64,000 nucleotides of DNA from Rhizobium rosettiformans W3 (GCF_004912135.1 NZ_STGU01000001.1:248001-312000); one strand, 5' to 3'; positions 43,418-52,679 are shown, numbered from the stretch's first letter. Numbers and translations: made by a program. Notes: generated from the sequence alone by a model not told the origin.

Positions 43418-44333
43418 GACGCACCCCCGATTTCGCGGCGTTGCGGACGTAGAAGAGCAGGGCGATCATGACGAGCGCCATCAGGGTGATCGACATGGCA
43501 GCACCCAGCGGCCAGTTGCGGCCGGCCCCGAACTGCAGTTCGATCAGGTTGCCCAGCATCAGGTTCTTGCCGCCGCCCAGCACGCGCGGGATGACATATG
43601 CGCCGAGCGAGGGGATGAAGACGAGGATCGAGCCGGCGATCAAGCCCGGCTTCACCAGCGGAATGACGATGCGCCAGAGCACCTGCAGCCGGTTGGCGTA
43701 GAGGTCGTAGCCGGCTTCGACCAGTCGAAAATCCAGCTTCTCGATCGAGGCATAGAGCGGCAGCACCATCAGCGGCAGATAGACATAGGTCATGCCGAGC
43801 AGGGTGGCGGTGTCGGTGTAGATGATCTGCAGCGGTCTATCGATGACGCCGAGCCAGATCAGCACATTGTTCAGGATGCCCTCGTTGCGTATGACCTGCT
43901 GCATGGCGAAGGTGCGGATTAGCAGATTGGTCCAGAAGGGGATGGTGATCAGGAAGACCCAGATTTCGCGAGAGCGGGCCGGCCGGGTCGCGATGAAATA
44001 GGCGGTTGGGAAACCCAGGATCAGGGTGAGGATCGTCGTGTAGAGCGAGAGCGTGATCGAGCGCCAGAAGATCGCGAGATGCGCGTCGGCGATGCCCAGC
44101 GTGTCGTCGAAAATGTCCCGCTGCAGGAAGACCGATGTCCAGCCTTCGAGCGAGAAGGTGCCGAATTTCACGTCGCCGTAGTCGCCCTTTTCCAGGAAGG
44201 AATAGAGCACCATCACCAGAAGCGGGCCGAGGGCCGCGACAAAGATGATCGCAAGGGCCGGGAGGCTCAGAAGCCAGCGGTTTTTGACATCGCGCGATCT
44301 GGCAGTTTCGGGGGCCGTTTTCGTCGCGCTCAT
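43410..44333 (-). CDS. Polyamine-type ABC transporter permease (PotB/PotH-like)
   Basis: 307 residues from ATG 44333 (MSATKTAPETARSRDVKNRW), two bases after the ATPase stop. A first helix WLLSLPALAIIFVAALGPLL, the variable periplasmic loop (GDVKFGTFSLEGW) and the coupling loop LVEAGYDLYANRLQVLWRIV are all typical. It overlaps the next permease by 8 bases, indicating translational coupling. Confidence 0.92.
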   Translation of the reverse strand: MSATKTAPETARSRDVKNRWLLSLPALAIIFVAALGPLLVMVLYSFLEKGDYGDVKFGTFSLEGWTSVFLQRDIFDDTLGIADAHLAIFWRSITLSLYTTILTLILGFPTAYFIATRPARSREIWVFLITIPFWTNLLIRTFAMQQVIRNEGILNNVLIWLGVIDRPLQIIYTDTATLLGMTYVYLPLMVLPLYASIEKLDFRLVEAGYDLYANRLQVLWRIVIPLVKPGLIAGSILVFIPSLGAYVIPRVLGGGKNLMLGNLIELQFGAGRNWPLGAAMSITLMALVMIALLFYVRNAAKSGVRHG

Positions 44334-44335
44334 CG

Positions 44336-45436
44336 TCAGTCCCTCAGGATCTGTGCGACATCGTCGCTGACTAGAATGCCGACGCTCTGGCCCTGCGTCA
44401 CCCCGCAACTGCCGCTGCGGCTGTTCTGCTGACGGACGCTGAAGAGCGAGCCGCCTTCGAGCCGCACGTTGATGTTGGTGTCGGTGCCGAGATAGACGAC
44501 GCTTTCGACAGTCCCCTTCAAGGTCGCCGCCTTGGTTGGTTCGACGATCGAGGCGTGTTCGGGACGGATCACGATGGTAACCTTGCCAGATGGCGTGGTG
44601 TTTTCCGGGAAGGTCGCGGGGATCTCCTGGCCGGAGCGAAGCCGGACGCTTGCGCGATCGCCCTGAACGGAGGCGACCTCCACCTCCAGGAAATTGGTCT
44701 CGCCAATGAAGTCGGCGACGAAACGTTCGGCCGGGCGATCATAGATATCCCAGGGCGAACCGACCTGGCGAAGGCTGCCCATCGACATGACCGCAATGCG
44801 GTCCGACATGGTGAGCGCCTCCTCCTGGTCGTGGGTGACGAAGATGAAGGTGATGCCGGTCTCGGCCTGGACCCGCTTCAGCTCGATCTGCATCTCCTTG
44901 CGCAGCTTGTAGTCGAGCGCCGACAAGGGCTCGTCGAGCAGCAGGACTTTCGGCTTGGGGGCGAGTGCGCGGGCGAGCGCCACGCGCTGTTGTTGGCCGC
45001 CGGAGATCTGGCTTACCTGACGGTCGCGCATCTTGGTCATGTGCACGAGTTCCAGCATCTCGGCCACGCGCGCCTCGATCTCGGCCTTCGGCTTGCCCAG
45101 CATTTTCAAACCAAAGCCAATGTTGTCGGCGACCGTCATGTGCGGGAAAAGCGCGTAGGACTGGAAGACGGTGTTGACGGGTCGCTTGAAGGGCGGAAGG
45201 GGCGCGATGTCCTCGCCATGCAGAAGGATCTCGCCCACTGTCGGAAAATCGAAGCCGGCAATGAGGCGCAGAAGCGTGGTCTTTCCGCAGCCGGAAGGCC
45301 CCAGCAGCGTGAAGAACTCGTTTTCCTTGATCTTGAGGAAGATCCCGTCGAGCGCGGTGACCTTGTCCTGTCCTGTTCCGTAGATGCGGCTGACGCCGCG
45401 GATTTCGATGGCTGCCTTGTCTGATGCGGAAGTCAA
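44336..45436 (-). CDS. Polyamine-type ABC transporter ATP-binding protein (PotA/PotG-like)
   Basis: 366 residues, first gene of the eight-gene operon. Walker [19 protein letters not shown], signature [16 protein letters not shown], Walker [14 protein letters not shown]-loop [11 protein letters not shown]-terminal TOBE regulatory domain (about 275-366). The first codon read is TTG (45436), behind AGGGGGC; no better ATG occurs nearby before the conserved [12 protein letters not shown], so TTG is accepted with some doubt. It drives import of the ligand of the PotD-like protein. Confidence 0.9.
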   Translation of the reverse strand: MTSASDKAAIEIRGVSRIYGTGQDKVTALDGIFLKIKENEFFTLLGPSGCGKTTLLRLIAGFDFPTVGEILLHGEDIAPLPPFKRPVNTVFQSYALFPHMTVADNIGFGLKMLGKPKAEIEARVAEMLELVHMTKMRDRQVSQISGGQQQRVALARALAPKPKVLLLDEPLSALDYKLRKEMQIELKRVQAETGITFIFVTHDQEEALTMSDRIAVMSMGSLRQVGSPWDIYDRPAERFVADFIGETNFLEVEVASVQGDRASVRLRSGQEIPATFPENTTPSGKVTIVIRPEHASIVEPTKAATLKGTVESVVYLGTDTNINVRLEGGSLFSVRQQNSRSGSCGVTQGQSVGILVSDDVAQILRD

Positions 45437-45868
45437 GCCGTGCCCCCTGGCGTTCGGTTATGCGCGAAGTGCTTCGGTCGACCCCTGATGCGGCGAAACT
45501 TGCCGATCGCGGGGTGGCGCAAGTGGTGTCACGCAAGTGACGTGCCAGCTTCTGGGCATGCTGATCTCTCCCCTTGCGGCGTGATCCAGACGGATACCTT
45601 TGACGGGCAAAAGGCTGGATTTCGCCTGATTTCGTCGATGTTCCCGTGTTTCGGAGAAGCAGTTCGACGACGCCTGCTTCATCCTCTTTTGTGGCATGTT
45701 GCCTCTAATTTGGTCGTTTGACCATTTTTATTTTGGGCAGGTCCAAACTTTTCCGGCAACGCATGGCTGGCCTGCGCGAGGCGCTCGGCCGGACGCTTGA
45801 CACCACTGTGCCGGCCAGCCCATCGTCAGCGCCTTTCTGCTTTCAGCACAGTTGCTACGGAGCCTCGC
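45437..45868. other. Divergent promoter region between importer operon and amidase
   Basis: About 430 bases without a convincing gene. It contains the palindrome at 45711-45724 inside an AT-rich patch (45703-45736) and several imperfect GTGACGTG-like repeats near 45523-45543. It must hold promoters for both the minus-strand operon and the plus-strand amidase-dipeptidase pair. Confidence 0.7.
45711..45724. promoter_or_regulatory. Candidate operator palindrome TGGTC-N4-GACCA
   Basis: TGGTC (45711-45715) and GACCA (45720-45724) are perfect inverted halves in an AT-rich setting, midway between divergent transcripts. TetR- and FadR-type regulators recognise palindromes of this kind; the TetR encoded at the operon end is the obvious candidate. 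Confidence 0.5.
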
Positions 45869-47308
45869 GTGTCCGACCTGACGTCCCTGTCCCTCGCCGA
45901 CCTGCAACAGTCTCTTCACACGAAAAGCCTCTCGGCCGAAGAGGTGATGGCAGGCTATCTCGACAGGATCGAGCGGTTCAACCCGCAGGTCAATGCCTTG
46001 GTGAGCCTTCGGCCTCGCGATGTCTTGCTGGCGGAGGCGCGCGCGAAAGATGCCGAACGCGCGCAAGGTGGTGCACTCGGCGCGCTGCATGGTGTGCCGA
46101 TCGCGATCAAGGATCTGAGCGAGGCCAAGGGCATTCTCTGCACCTATGGCTCGCCGCTTTTCCATGACTACGTGCCCGATTTCGACGACATCCAGGTCGA
46201 GCGGATCCGCGCGGCCGGCGCGATCATCATCGGCAAGACGAACACGCCGGAATGGGGTTTCGGTTCGCACAGCTACAACCCGGTCTTCGGCGTGACCCGC
46301 AATCCCTGGGACTTGAGCCGTTCTGCCGGCGGCTCGAGCGGTGGTGCCGGGGCCGCGCTCACTGCGCGGCTGGTGCCGGTCGCCGATGGCAGCGACATGA
46401 TGGGATCGCTGCGGAACCCGGCAGCCTTCAACAATGTCGTCGGCTTTCGCCCGAGCTTCGGGCGTATCCCGACGCTTCCGGGGCGCGATGGCTATCTGAA
46501 CCAGCTCGCGACGCTCGGGCCGATGGGGCGTTCCGTCGGGGATGTGGTCACGCTTCTCAACGTGCAGTCCGGTTTCGATCTGCGCGATCCCTCATCCTTC
46601 GAGAGCGGACCTGTCGTCCTCGATCGGGACATTGCGGCCAGAGGCGGTCGTATCGGCTGGCTCGGAAATTTCGGCGGTCACCTGTCTTTCGAGCCGGGCG
46701 TCCTCGACCTCAACGAAAAGGCACTCGCCGTCTTCCAGAAACTCGGCTTCGCCGACGAGCCTCTACGCATCGACTTCGACATGAACCGGCTCTGGTGGGC
46801 GTGGACGACGCTTCGCAGCTATTTTACCGCGGGCAGCATGCGGGACTTCTACGAGGATCCTGGCCGGCGCGGTTCGCTCAAGCCGGAAATCCTCTACGAG
46901 GTCCGTTCCGGGCTGCGCATTCAGGCAGCTGACGTCTACGAGGCCTCCGCCGTCCGCACTGCGTGGTACCAGGCGTTGGCCAAGGCCTTCGAGACCTACG
47001 ACTATCTCATCGCCCCTGCCGCGCAGGTCTTTCCCTTCGATGCCGAGATCCCCTGGCCGCGCGAGATCGCGGGCAAGCACATGGATACCTATCACCGCTG
47101 GATGGAAGTCGTGATCGGCCCCAGCATGGCCGGTCTGCCGGTCGCCTCACTTCCGGCAGGGTTCTCACCGCAAGGATTGCCGAACGGGTTTCAGCTGATC
47201 GGCAAGCCGCGGGCTGACCAGGCTGTCCTGTCGGTTGCGGCAGCCTATGAGGCGGCGACGGACTGGCTGGCGCGCGTGCCGCCACTGGCTGCGGATGCCG
47301 CGGGATAA
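45869..47308 (+). CDS. Amidase-signature family enzyme (NylA/GatA-type amidase)
   Basis: 479 residues from GTG 45869, with ACGGAGCC as ribosome site. The Ser-cisSer-Lys triad is visible: Lys in GVPIAIKDLSEA, cis-Ser in SAGGSSGGAGAAL and nucleophile Ser in DGSDMMGSLRNPA. Amidase-signature enzymes hydrolyse linear and cyclic amides; relatives include 6-aminohexanoate-cyclic-dimer hydrolase (NylA). Divergent from the importer/NylB-like operon and followed by a dipeptidase, it probably takes part in the same amide catabolism. No signal peptide. Confidence 0.9.
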   Translation: MSDLTSLSLADLQQSLHTKSLSAEEVMAGYLDRIERFNPQVNALVSLRPRDVLLAEARAKDAERAQGGALGALHGVPIAIKDLSEAKGILCTYGSPLFHDYVPDFDDIQVERIRAAGAIIIGKTNTPEWGFGSHSYNPVFGVTRNPWDLSRSAGGSSGGAGAALTARLVPVADGSDMMGSLRNPAAFNNVVGFRPSFGRIPTLPGRDGYLNQLATLGPMGRSVGDVVTLLNVQSGFDLRDPSSFESGPVVLDRDIAARGGRIGWLGNFGGHLSFEPGVLDLNEKALAVFQKLGFADEPLRIDFDMNRLWWAWTTLRSYFTAGSMRDFYEDPGRRGSLKPEILYEVRSGLRIQAADVYEASAVRTAWYQALAKAFETYDYLIAPAAQVFPFDAEIPWPREIAGKHMDTYHRWMEVVIGPSMAGLPVASLPAGFSPQGLPNGFQLIGKPRADQAVLSVAAAYEAATDWLARVPPLAADAAG

Positions 47309-47353
47309 ATTGCGCTTCGGCTTGAAGCGCGACATGATTTGGTCCAACGATTC

Positions 47354-47374
47354 CGGAACAGTTGGTTTGTTCCG
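47354..47374. promoter_or_regulatory. Inverted repeat CGGAACA-N7-TGTTCCG upstream of dipeptidase
   Basis: Perfect 7-bp arms at 47354-47360 and 47368-47374 lie 53 bases before the dipeptidase ATG. It is an operator candidate or small hairpin; GGAAC here has no CGTT at the proper distance, so it is not an EcfG promoter. Confidence 0.45.
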
Positions 47375-47427
47375 CCTATTTCCCGATCCGGGCTCATCGC
47401 CCCGACAGCACTTCTGGATCTCTTTTC

Positions 47428-48480
47428 ATGAACCTAGTTTTCGACGGCCACAACGATGTTCTGCTGCGTCTCTGGCGCAGCCGCAACGAGGGCCGCAATC
47501 CCGTCGCCGAATTCCGAAATGGCACGAGCGCCGGCCATATCGATGCGCCCCGCGCCAAACGCGGCGGGCTCGCCGGCGGTCTCTGCGCGATCTACATCCC
47601 ATCGCCGCATGATTTCACCCTGCGGGAGCCGGATGCGAATGGGCATTATGCAACACCACTCGATCCGCCGCTCGAGCGGCAGCCGTCCCTCGACATCGCG
47701 CTGCAGATGGCAGCGATCGCCCATCGTCTGGATCAGGACGGAACATGGCGGCTGTGCCGCACGACCGGCGAGATCCGCCAGGCCATGGCCGACGGCGTCT
47801 TCGCGGCCGTGATGCACATGGAAGGCTGCGAGGCGATCGATGCGGATCTGGAGGCGCTGGAGGTCTTCTATGCCGCAGGCCTGCGCTCGCTCGGGCCGGT
47901 CTGGAGCCGCAACAACATCTTCGGCCACGGCGTGCCCTTCGCCTACCCAAGCTCGCCCGATACAGGGCCCGGCCTGACCAAGGCCGGCGAGGATCTGATC
48001 CGGGCCTGCAACCGGCTCGGCATTCTGATCGATCTCGCCCATATCACCGAGACGGGTTTCTGGGATGTCGAGCGCCTCAGCGACCAGCCGCTGATTGCCA
48101 GCCATTCCAACGTTCATGCGCTCACCCCGGTCGCCCGCAATCTGACCGACCGGCAGATGGATGCGATCAGGGCGAGCCAGGGTCTCGTCGGCCTGAACTA
48201 TGCCGTCACCATGCTGCGACCCGACGGGCGCGACGATGCCGAGACATCGCTTGCGACCATGGTCAGCCATATCGACTATCTCGTCGACCGCATGGGGATC
48301 GACTGCGTCGCGCTCGGGTCCGATTTCGATGGTGCGACCATCCCGAATGTCATCGGCGATGCTGCCGGCAACCAGCGGCTTGTCACGGCACTGAAGGAGC
48401 GCGGCTACGGGCCATCCGACCTCGACAAGATCTGCCGGGAAAACTGGCTTCGGGTGCTGGCTTCCGCCTGGCACGAATGA
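47428..48480 (+). CDS. Membrane/renal dipeptidase family (M19) dipeptidase
   Basis: 350 residues from ATG 47428. Zinc ligands are visible in FDGHNDVLL (His, Asp), VMHMEGCEAI (bridging Glu), IDLAHITETGFWDVE and ASHSNVHAL (His), and ALGSDFDGA (Asp). M19 enzymes cleave dipeptides including those with D-residues, and some hydrolyse beta-lactams or N-acyl amino acids. It follows the amidase by 119 bases on the same strand, and the pair flanks the importer operon, consistent with hydrolysis of amide-linked products. Confidence 0.92.
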   Translation: MNLVFDGHNDVLLRLWRSRNEGRNPVAEFRNGTSAGHIDAPRAKRGGLAGGLCAIYIPSPHDFTLREPDANGHYATPLDPPLERQPSLDIALQMAAIAHRLDQDGTWRLCRTTGEIRQAMADGVFAAVMHMEGCEAIDADLEALEVFYAAGLRSLGPVWSRNNIFGHGVPFAYPSSPDTGPGLTKAGEDLIRACNRLGILIDLAHITETGFWDVERLSDQPLIASHSNVHALTPVARNLTDRQMDAIRASQGLVGLNYAVTMLRPDGRDDAETSLATMVSHIDYLVDRMGIDCVALGSDFDGATIPNVIGDAAGNQRLVTALKERGYGPSDLDKICRENWLRVLASAWHE

Positions 48481-48498
48481 GCGAGGCTATCGCCTCGG

Positions 48499-49692
48499 TC
48501 AGGCGACGCGGTGGCCGGAGCGCCACGCGGACTTGACGAAGGGATGGCCGTCCTGCAGGTCGACGCGGATCAGATCGGCCTTCAAGCCGGTCTTGATGGC
48601 GCCGCGATCGGGCAGATTGCCTGCGAGCGCCGGGCTGCGGGTGACCATGGCAACAGCGCTCGGCAGGTCGTAGTCGAGGCCCGGATCGGCTGCGATCATG
48701 AAGGCGGCATCGAGCATCGACCGCGGCACGTAGTCCGAGGCGAGAATGTCGACGAGGCGAGCCCGCAGCAGATCCCGCACGGCGATGTTGCCGGATTGCG
48801 AGCCACCGCGCACGAGGTTCGGTGCACCGGCAACAATGTGCATGCCGGCGGCGCGGGCAGCTTCTGCCGCTTCCATCGAGCAGGGGAATTCCGAGATCGA
48901 GACGCCTTCTGCCACCCCTTCCTCGATATGGGCGATATCGGTGTCGTCATGGCTCATCAGCGGCATGGAGCGCGCGCGGGCAAGGGCCACGATATCCGGC
49001 CGGGTCGTGGCGGCGATATGGCTCTTTTCGGCCACCAGGACCTTGATCTTTTCGCGCACCCGTTCCGGGCTCTCTCCCGTCGACTTGCAGGCTCTTGCGA
49101 CATAGGCCTCGATGTCGCGGCTCTGGCGGATGCCGGGGAGGTGTTCCATGACGGAGATGACGCGGACGATTTCTCGGTCGATATTGTCGGCCGTCAGTTG
49201 CGGGGTCGCGGGGTCGGTCAGTTCGCAGCGCAGATGGACAAGATGCTCGGCCCGCAGCATGCCCGTGCTTTGCGCCTGCTCCAGCGCTTCGATCATCGGT
49301 TTCAGGATCTCGGCACGCTCGGGATTGTCGGTGGTTGCACCGACGCAGAGGCTGTCGAAGACGGTGGTCACACCACCGCCGATGATCTGGGCATCGTGGG
49401 CGAGGGCGGCACGCATGAAATCCCAGCGCACATGGGCGCGGGGATAGAGGTGCTTTTCGAAATGGTCGGTATGAATGTCGACGAGGCCCGGCAGGAGATA
49501 GTCGCCACCGAAGTCGATCGCATGGGCGTGGCGTGAGGGGCCTTCGTGGATCTCGACCAGTTCGCCGTTTTCGACCACGACCGAGCCATGCAGCACATGG
49601 TCCGGTGTCACAACGCGGGCGTTGGAGAGGATGAGGAGTTCGCCGCGCGAGGATCCTTGCGTTTCGCCTGTCGCCTCTACCTGTCGCAGCAT
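48499..49692 (-). CDS. phnM: PhnM-like alpha-D-ribose 1-methylphosphonate 5-triphosphate diphosphohydrolase
   Basis: 397 residues. The amidohydrolase metal motif LVDIHTDHFEKHLYPR, GVTTVFDSLCVG, HLRCELTD, MSHDDTD and SDYVPRSML are the recognised PhnM pattern. PhnM removes pyrophosphate from the C-P lyase intermediate. No other phn gene (phnGHIJKL) is in the window; the gene lies 82 bases after ackA on the same strand. The N-terminal 18 residues (to RGELLI) may not be translated if a later start is used. It may be an additional copy with a different substrate. Confidence 0.88.
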   Translation of the reverse strand: MLRQVEATGETQGSSRGELLILSNARVVTPDHVLHGSVVVENGELVEIHEGPSRHAHAIDFGGDYLLPGLVDIHTDHFEKHLYPRAHVRWDFMRAALAHDAQIIGGGVTTVFDSLCVGATTDNPERAEILKPMIEALEQAQSTGMLRAEHLVHLRCELTDPATPQLTADNIDREIVRVISVMEHLPGIRQSRDIEAYVARACKSTGESPERVREKIKVLVAEKSHIAATTRPDIVALARARSMPLMSHDDTDIAHIEEGVAEGVSISEFPCSMEAAEAARAAGMHIVAGAPNLVRGGSQSGNIAVRDLLRARLVDILASDYVPRSMLDAAFMIAADPGLDYDLPSAVAMVTRSPALAGNLPDRGAIKTGLKADLIRVDLQDGHPFVKSAWRSGHRVA

Positions 49693-49774
49693 TGTTCTTC
49701 TCCATACGCTCGCAGTCGACGCGTCTGTAGGCGCCTTTCATGACGCTTTGGTGTCAGCCTCTCCCTTTCGTGCT

Positions 49775-50950
49775 TCAGTCGATCAGGCTCAGGCAGTCAT
49801 CGGCGATCACCTGTTCCTCGTCGGTGGCGATCACGCGGATCTTCACCCGACTTTCCTCGCGGGAGATGACGGCTTCGTTGCGGTCATTCGCTTCGCCGTC
49901 GAGGAGGAGGCCGAGGAAACGCAGGCGCTCGACCACCGAGCGGCGGATCGTCGGCTGATTTTCGCCGATGCCGGCGGTGAAGACCAGGGTGTCGAGGCCG
50001 CCAAGCGAAGCCACGAGCCGTGCCACTTCGCCGGCGATCCGGAAGGTGAAGACATCGAGCGCTTCACAGGCTTCTTTCGACGGCGTCTCGAGAAGCGCCC
50101 GGCTATCGGCGCTGATGCCGGAGAGGCCCAGCAGCCCGGACTGCTTGTAGATCATGTCCTCGACCTGTTTCACGCCCAAACCATGGGCGTCGATCAGGTG
50201 GAAGAGCACACCGGGATCGATTGCGCCCGAGCGGGTCGCCATCGGCACGCCGTCGATCGTGGAGAAGCCCATCGAGGTGTCGCGGCTCAAGCCGTGTTCG
50301 AGGGCGCAGAGGCTCGCGCCGGAGCCGAGATGGGCGACAACGGCGCGACCGCCGGCGGTGTCAGGTTCGAGCGTTTTCAGGACCCCGGCGATATAGATGT
50401 AAGACAGGCCGTGAAAGCCGTAGCGTTTGACGCCCTTGTCGAACCAGTCCCGCGGAATGGCGAAGCGCCTGACCGTGTCCGACTGCGTGCGGTGGAAGGC
50501 CGTGTCGAAGGAGGCCGTCTGCGGCAGACCGGGCTTGAGGTCTGCGATCGCCCTGATGAGGCGCAGGTTTTGCGGCTGGTGCAGCGGGGCGAGTGTCACC
50601 AGGCTTTCGATGCCGGCGAGGGTATCTTCGTCGATCCTGACGGCATCGGCAAAGAGATCGCCGCCATGCACCACGCGATGGCCGACGGCACATACAGCGT
50701 CGAGATCATAATGCTCCGACAACCAGTCAAAAACCTCTTCCAGCACGTCATGCAGCAGGTCGTCGGTCTTTGTCTCCAGCGGCACGTCGAAGACCTGAGG
50801 ACCCTCAACCAGATGGAAGGTCAGCGGCTCGGCGCGGAAGTCGATGACACCCTTGCCGATGCGTTTCGCGCCCTCTTGCTCGCGGGCGAAGATGCCGATC
50901 TTCACGGTCGAAGAGCCGGCATTGAAGGTCAGCAGCAATTTCTGGCTCAT
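49775..50950 (-). CDS. ackA: Acetate kinase
   Basis: 391 residues. N-terminal phosphate-binding LLTFNAGSSTVKIGIF, GHRVVHGGDLF, FDTAFHRTQ (catalytic Arg and His region), FHGLSYIYI, AHLGSGASLCALEHGLSRDTSMGFS and FTAGIGENQPTIRRS identify an ASKHA-fold acetate kinase converting acetyl phosphate and ADP to acetate and ATP. Its ATG overlaps the stop of the MaoC-Pta gene (ATGA), so the Pta-AckA pathway is translationally coupled. Confidence 0.96.
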   Translation of the reverse strand: MSQKLLLTFNAGSSTVKIGIFAREQEGAKRIGKGVIDFRAEPLTFHLVEGPQVFDVPLETKTDDLLHDVLEEVFDWLSEHYDLDAVCAVGHRVVHGGDLFADAVRIDEDTLAGIESLVTLAPLHQPQNLRLIRAIADLKPGLPQTASFDTAFHRTQSDTVRRFAIPRDWFDKGVKRYGFHGLSYIYIAGVLKTLEPDTAGGRAVVAHLGSGASLCALEHGLSRDTSMGFSTIDGVPMATRSGAIDPGVLFHLIDAHGLGVKQVEDMIYKQSGLLGLSGISADSRALLETPSKEACEALDVFTFRIAGEVARLVASLGGLDTLVFTAGIGENQPTIRRSVVERLRFLGLLLDGEANDRNEAVISREESRVKIRVIATDEEQVIADDCLSLID

Positions 50951-52329
50951 GCCTTGCCACCAAGGGCTGCCGCACGCTTGGCAGCGACCAGCTTTGCCAG
51001 AGCTGCGGAGGCAATGCGGACACGCAAGCTGTCCGCACGGCTGGTCAGGATGATCGGCACGCGGGCGCCGAGCACCAGCCCGGCGGCATCGGCATTGGCG
51101 AAATAGAGGAGCTGTTTGGCGAGCATGTTGCCGGCTTCGAGATCCGGCACCAGCAGGATGTCGGCATCGCCGGCGACAGGGGAGACGATGCCTTTCGTGC
51201 GGGCTGCCTCTCTGCTGATTGCATTGTCGAAGGCAAGCGGCCCGTCGACCTTTGCGCCCCGGATCTGGCCACGCGCAGCCATGACGGTCAAGGCTGCGGC
51301 CTCCAGTGTCGCCGGCATCTTGTCGTTGACCGTCTCGACGGCGGCAAGCACCGCGACCTTGGGTTCGGCGACGCCGAGCATATGCATGAGATCGACGGCG
51401 TTCTGGCAGATGTCGCGCTTGTGCTCAAGTGTCGGGGCAATGTTGATTGCGGCATCCGTGACGATCAGGAGCTTGGAATAGGCAGGCACGTCCATGACAT
51501 AGACATGGCTGACGCGGCGCTCGGTCTTGAGGCCGGAGCCGCTGCCGACGACGGCGCCGAGCAGTTCATCGGAATGCAGGCTGCCCTTCATGACCGAGCC
51601 GACCTTGCCCGCAACGGCAAGCTCGACGGCAAGGGCTGCTGCCGCATGGCTGTGTTCGGTCGGCATGATCTCGAAACCGTCGAGCGAGATGCCGGCCCTT
51701 TCGGCGGCTGCGCGGATCTTTGCCTCCGGGCCGATCAGGATCGGCTCCAGAAGACCTTCGTCGCGGATCTCGACCGCGCCCTCGATCGCTTCCGGAGAGC
51801 AGGGGTGGACAAGCGCCGTCTTCACCATCGGCAGGCTGCGGGCCTCGGCGACGATGGCGTCGAAGCGGTCGTGGCGCTGCAGCGAGACATCGGGGGGCAG
51901 GTTTTCCGACCAGCTGATGCGTTCGATCGGCGCGCGGACCCGTGCCTTGCCGACGAGCACCGGCTCGCCATGCTGGTTGACGCAGCGTGTGTCGAAGACC
52001 AGCGTGCGGCCGTCGCTTTCCTTGGTCAGAAGGGTTACCGTCGCGGTGATCCGGTCGCCGGTCGCGATTTCCTTCCAGAACTCCAGATCCTGACCGAGAT
52101 AGACGGTGCCGGGGCCGGGCAGTCGGGTGTCGAGCACGGCCGAGATCATGCCGGCCGGGATCAGCGACTGGCCGAGCGGCACGGGATTGCTGTCACCCGA
52201 CAGCGCTGCAAAGAGCTCAATGTCATCGGGGCCGATGGTTCGTGTCAGCTGTGCCGCATCGCCAAGCTTGAGCTCGTCGAACATGCGGTTGGTGAGGACT
52301 GGTCTTTCCATATCGTCTTCATCTTCCAT
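50947..52329 (-). CDS. MaoC-Pta fusion: phosphate acyltransferase with degenerate hydratase domain
   Basis: 460 residues from ATG 52329, behind GGGGAGGACGG; ATG 52311 is possible. Residues about 1-150 form a MaoC-like hot-dog domain; the rest is a phosphate acetyl/butyryltransferase (KTALVHPCSPEAIEGAVE, VGSVMKGSLHSDELLGAVV, ADILLVPDLEAGNMLAKQLL). Compared with active MaoC domains, the D-x-N-P-x-H motif reads SGDSNPVPLG: the catalytic His is lost and roughly a dozen following residues are missing. The Pta half looks complete. It converts acetyl-CoA to acetyl phosphate for the adjacent acetate kinase; specificity for longer acyl groups is possible. Confidence 0.9.
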   Translation of the reverse strand: MEDEDDMERPVLTNRMFDELKLGDAAQLTRTIGPDDIELFAALSGDSNPVPLGQSLIPAGMISAVLDTRLPGPGTVYLGQDLEFWKEIATGDRITATVTLLTKESDGRTLVFDTRCVNQHGEPVLVGKARVRAPIERISWSENLPPDVSLQRHDRFDAIVAEARSLPMVKTALVHPCSPEAIEGAVEIRDEGLLEPILIGPEAKIRAAAERAGISLDGFEIMPTEHSHAAAALAVELAVAGKVGSVMKGSLHSDELLGAVVGSGSGLKTERRVSHVYVMDVPAYSKLLIVTDAAINIAPTLEHKRDICQNAVDLMHMLGVAEPKVAVLAAVETVNDKMPATLEAAALTVMAARGQIRGAKVDGPLAFDNAISREAARTKGIVSPVAGDADILLVPDLEAGNMLAKQLLYFANADAAGLVLGARVPIILTSRADSLRVRIASAALAKLVAAKRAAALGGKA

Positions 52330-52477
52330 TCTCGAACCGTCCTCCCCCGATCCGTTCATCCTGCGGTTCGTCTGCGTCATCCGCATGACCAACTCTGGCG
52401 GGCAATCTCCAGGCATGAGGGTGGGTTGTCCTTGACTTGGGTCAAGGGGAACTTGGGCGAAAGTCGGGGTCAAGGGT

Positions 52478-52511
52478 TGCCTCTCCCCTTGTGGGAGAAC
52501 GCAAAGAGGCA
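52478..52511. repeat. Short RIME-like hairpin
   Basis: TGCCTCT (52478-52484) and AGAGGCA (52505-52511) enclose a CTCCC/GGGAG inner stem. It is a reduced version of the mosaic elements at 7003 and 16311. Confidence 0.5.
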
Positions 52512-52523
52512 GGTAACTTGATG

Positions 52524-52670
52524 CCCTCATGCTGAGGTGCCCGCGCGCAGCGCGGGCCTCGAAGCATCCCGCGCTTTGCTTCACACGTACCGAAATCATA
52601 GTGGCGCGCTTCATGCGTCGGTGGCCTCGCCCTTCGAGGCCCGACCTTGTCGGGCACCTCAGGGTGAGGG
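52524..52670. repeat. Dispersed alphaproteobacterial intergenic palindrome
   Basis: The 20-base end CCCTCATGCTGAGGTGCCCG (52524-52543) is repeated inverted at 52651-52670 with two mismatches; inner blocks GCGCGCAGCGCGGGCCTCGA and CCTCGCCCTTCGAGGCCCGA add further complementarity. This CTGAGGTGC...GCACCTCAG architecture is a common interspersed repeat of rhizobia and relatives. It fills the interval between the MaoC-Pta gene and the P1 peptidase. Confidence 0.8.
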
Positions 52671-52679
52671 GAGAACACG

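Noticed and set aside
47354..47374. GGAAC upstream of the dipeptidase as an EcfG promoter
   Set aside because: No CGTT 16-17 bases downstream; the palindrome explains the sequence better.
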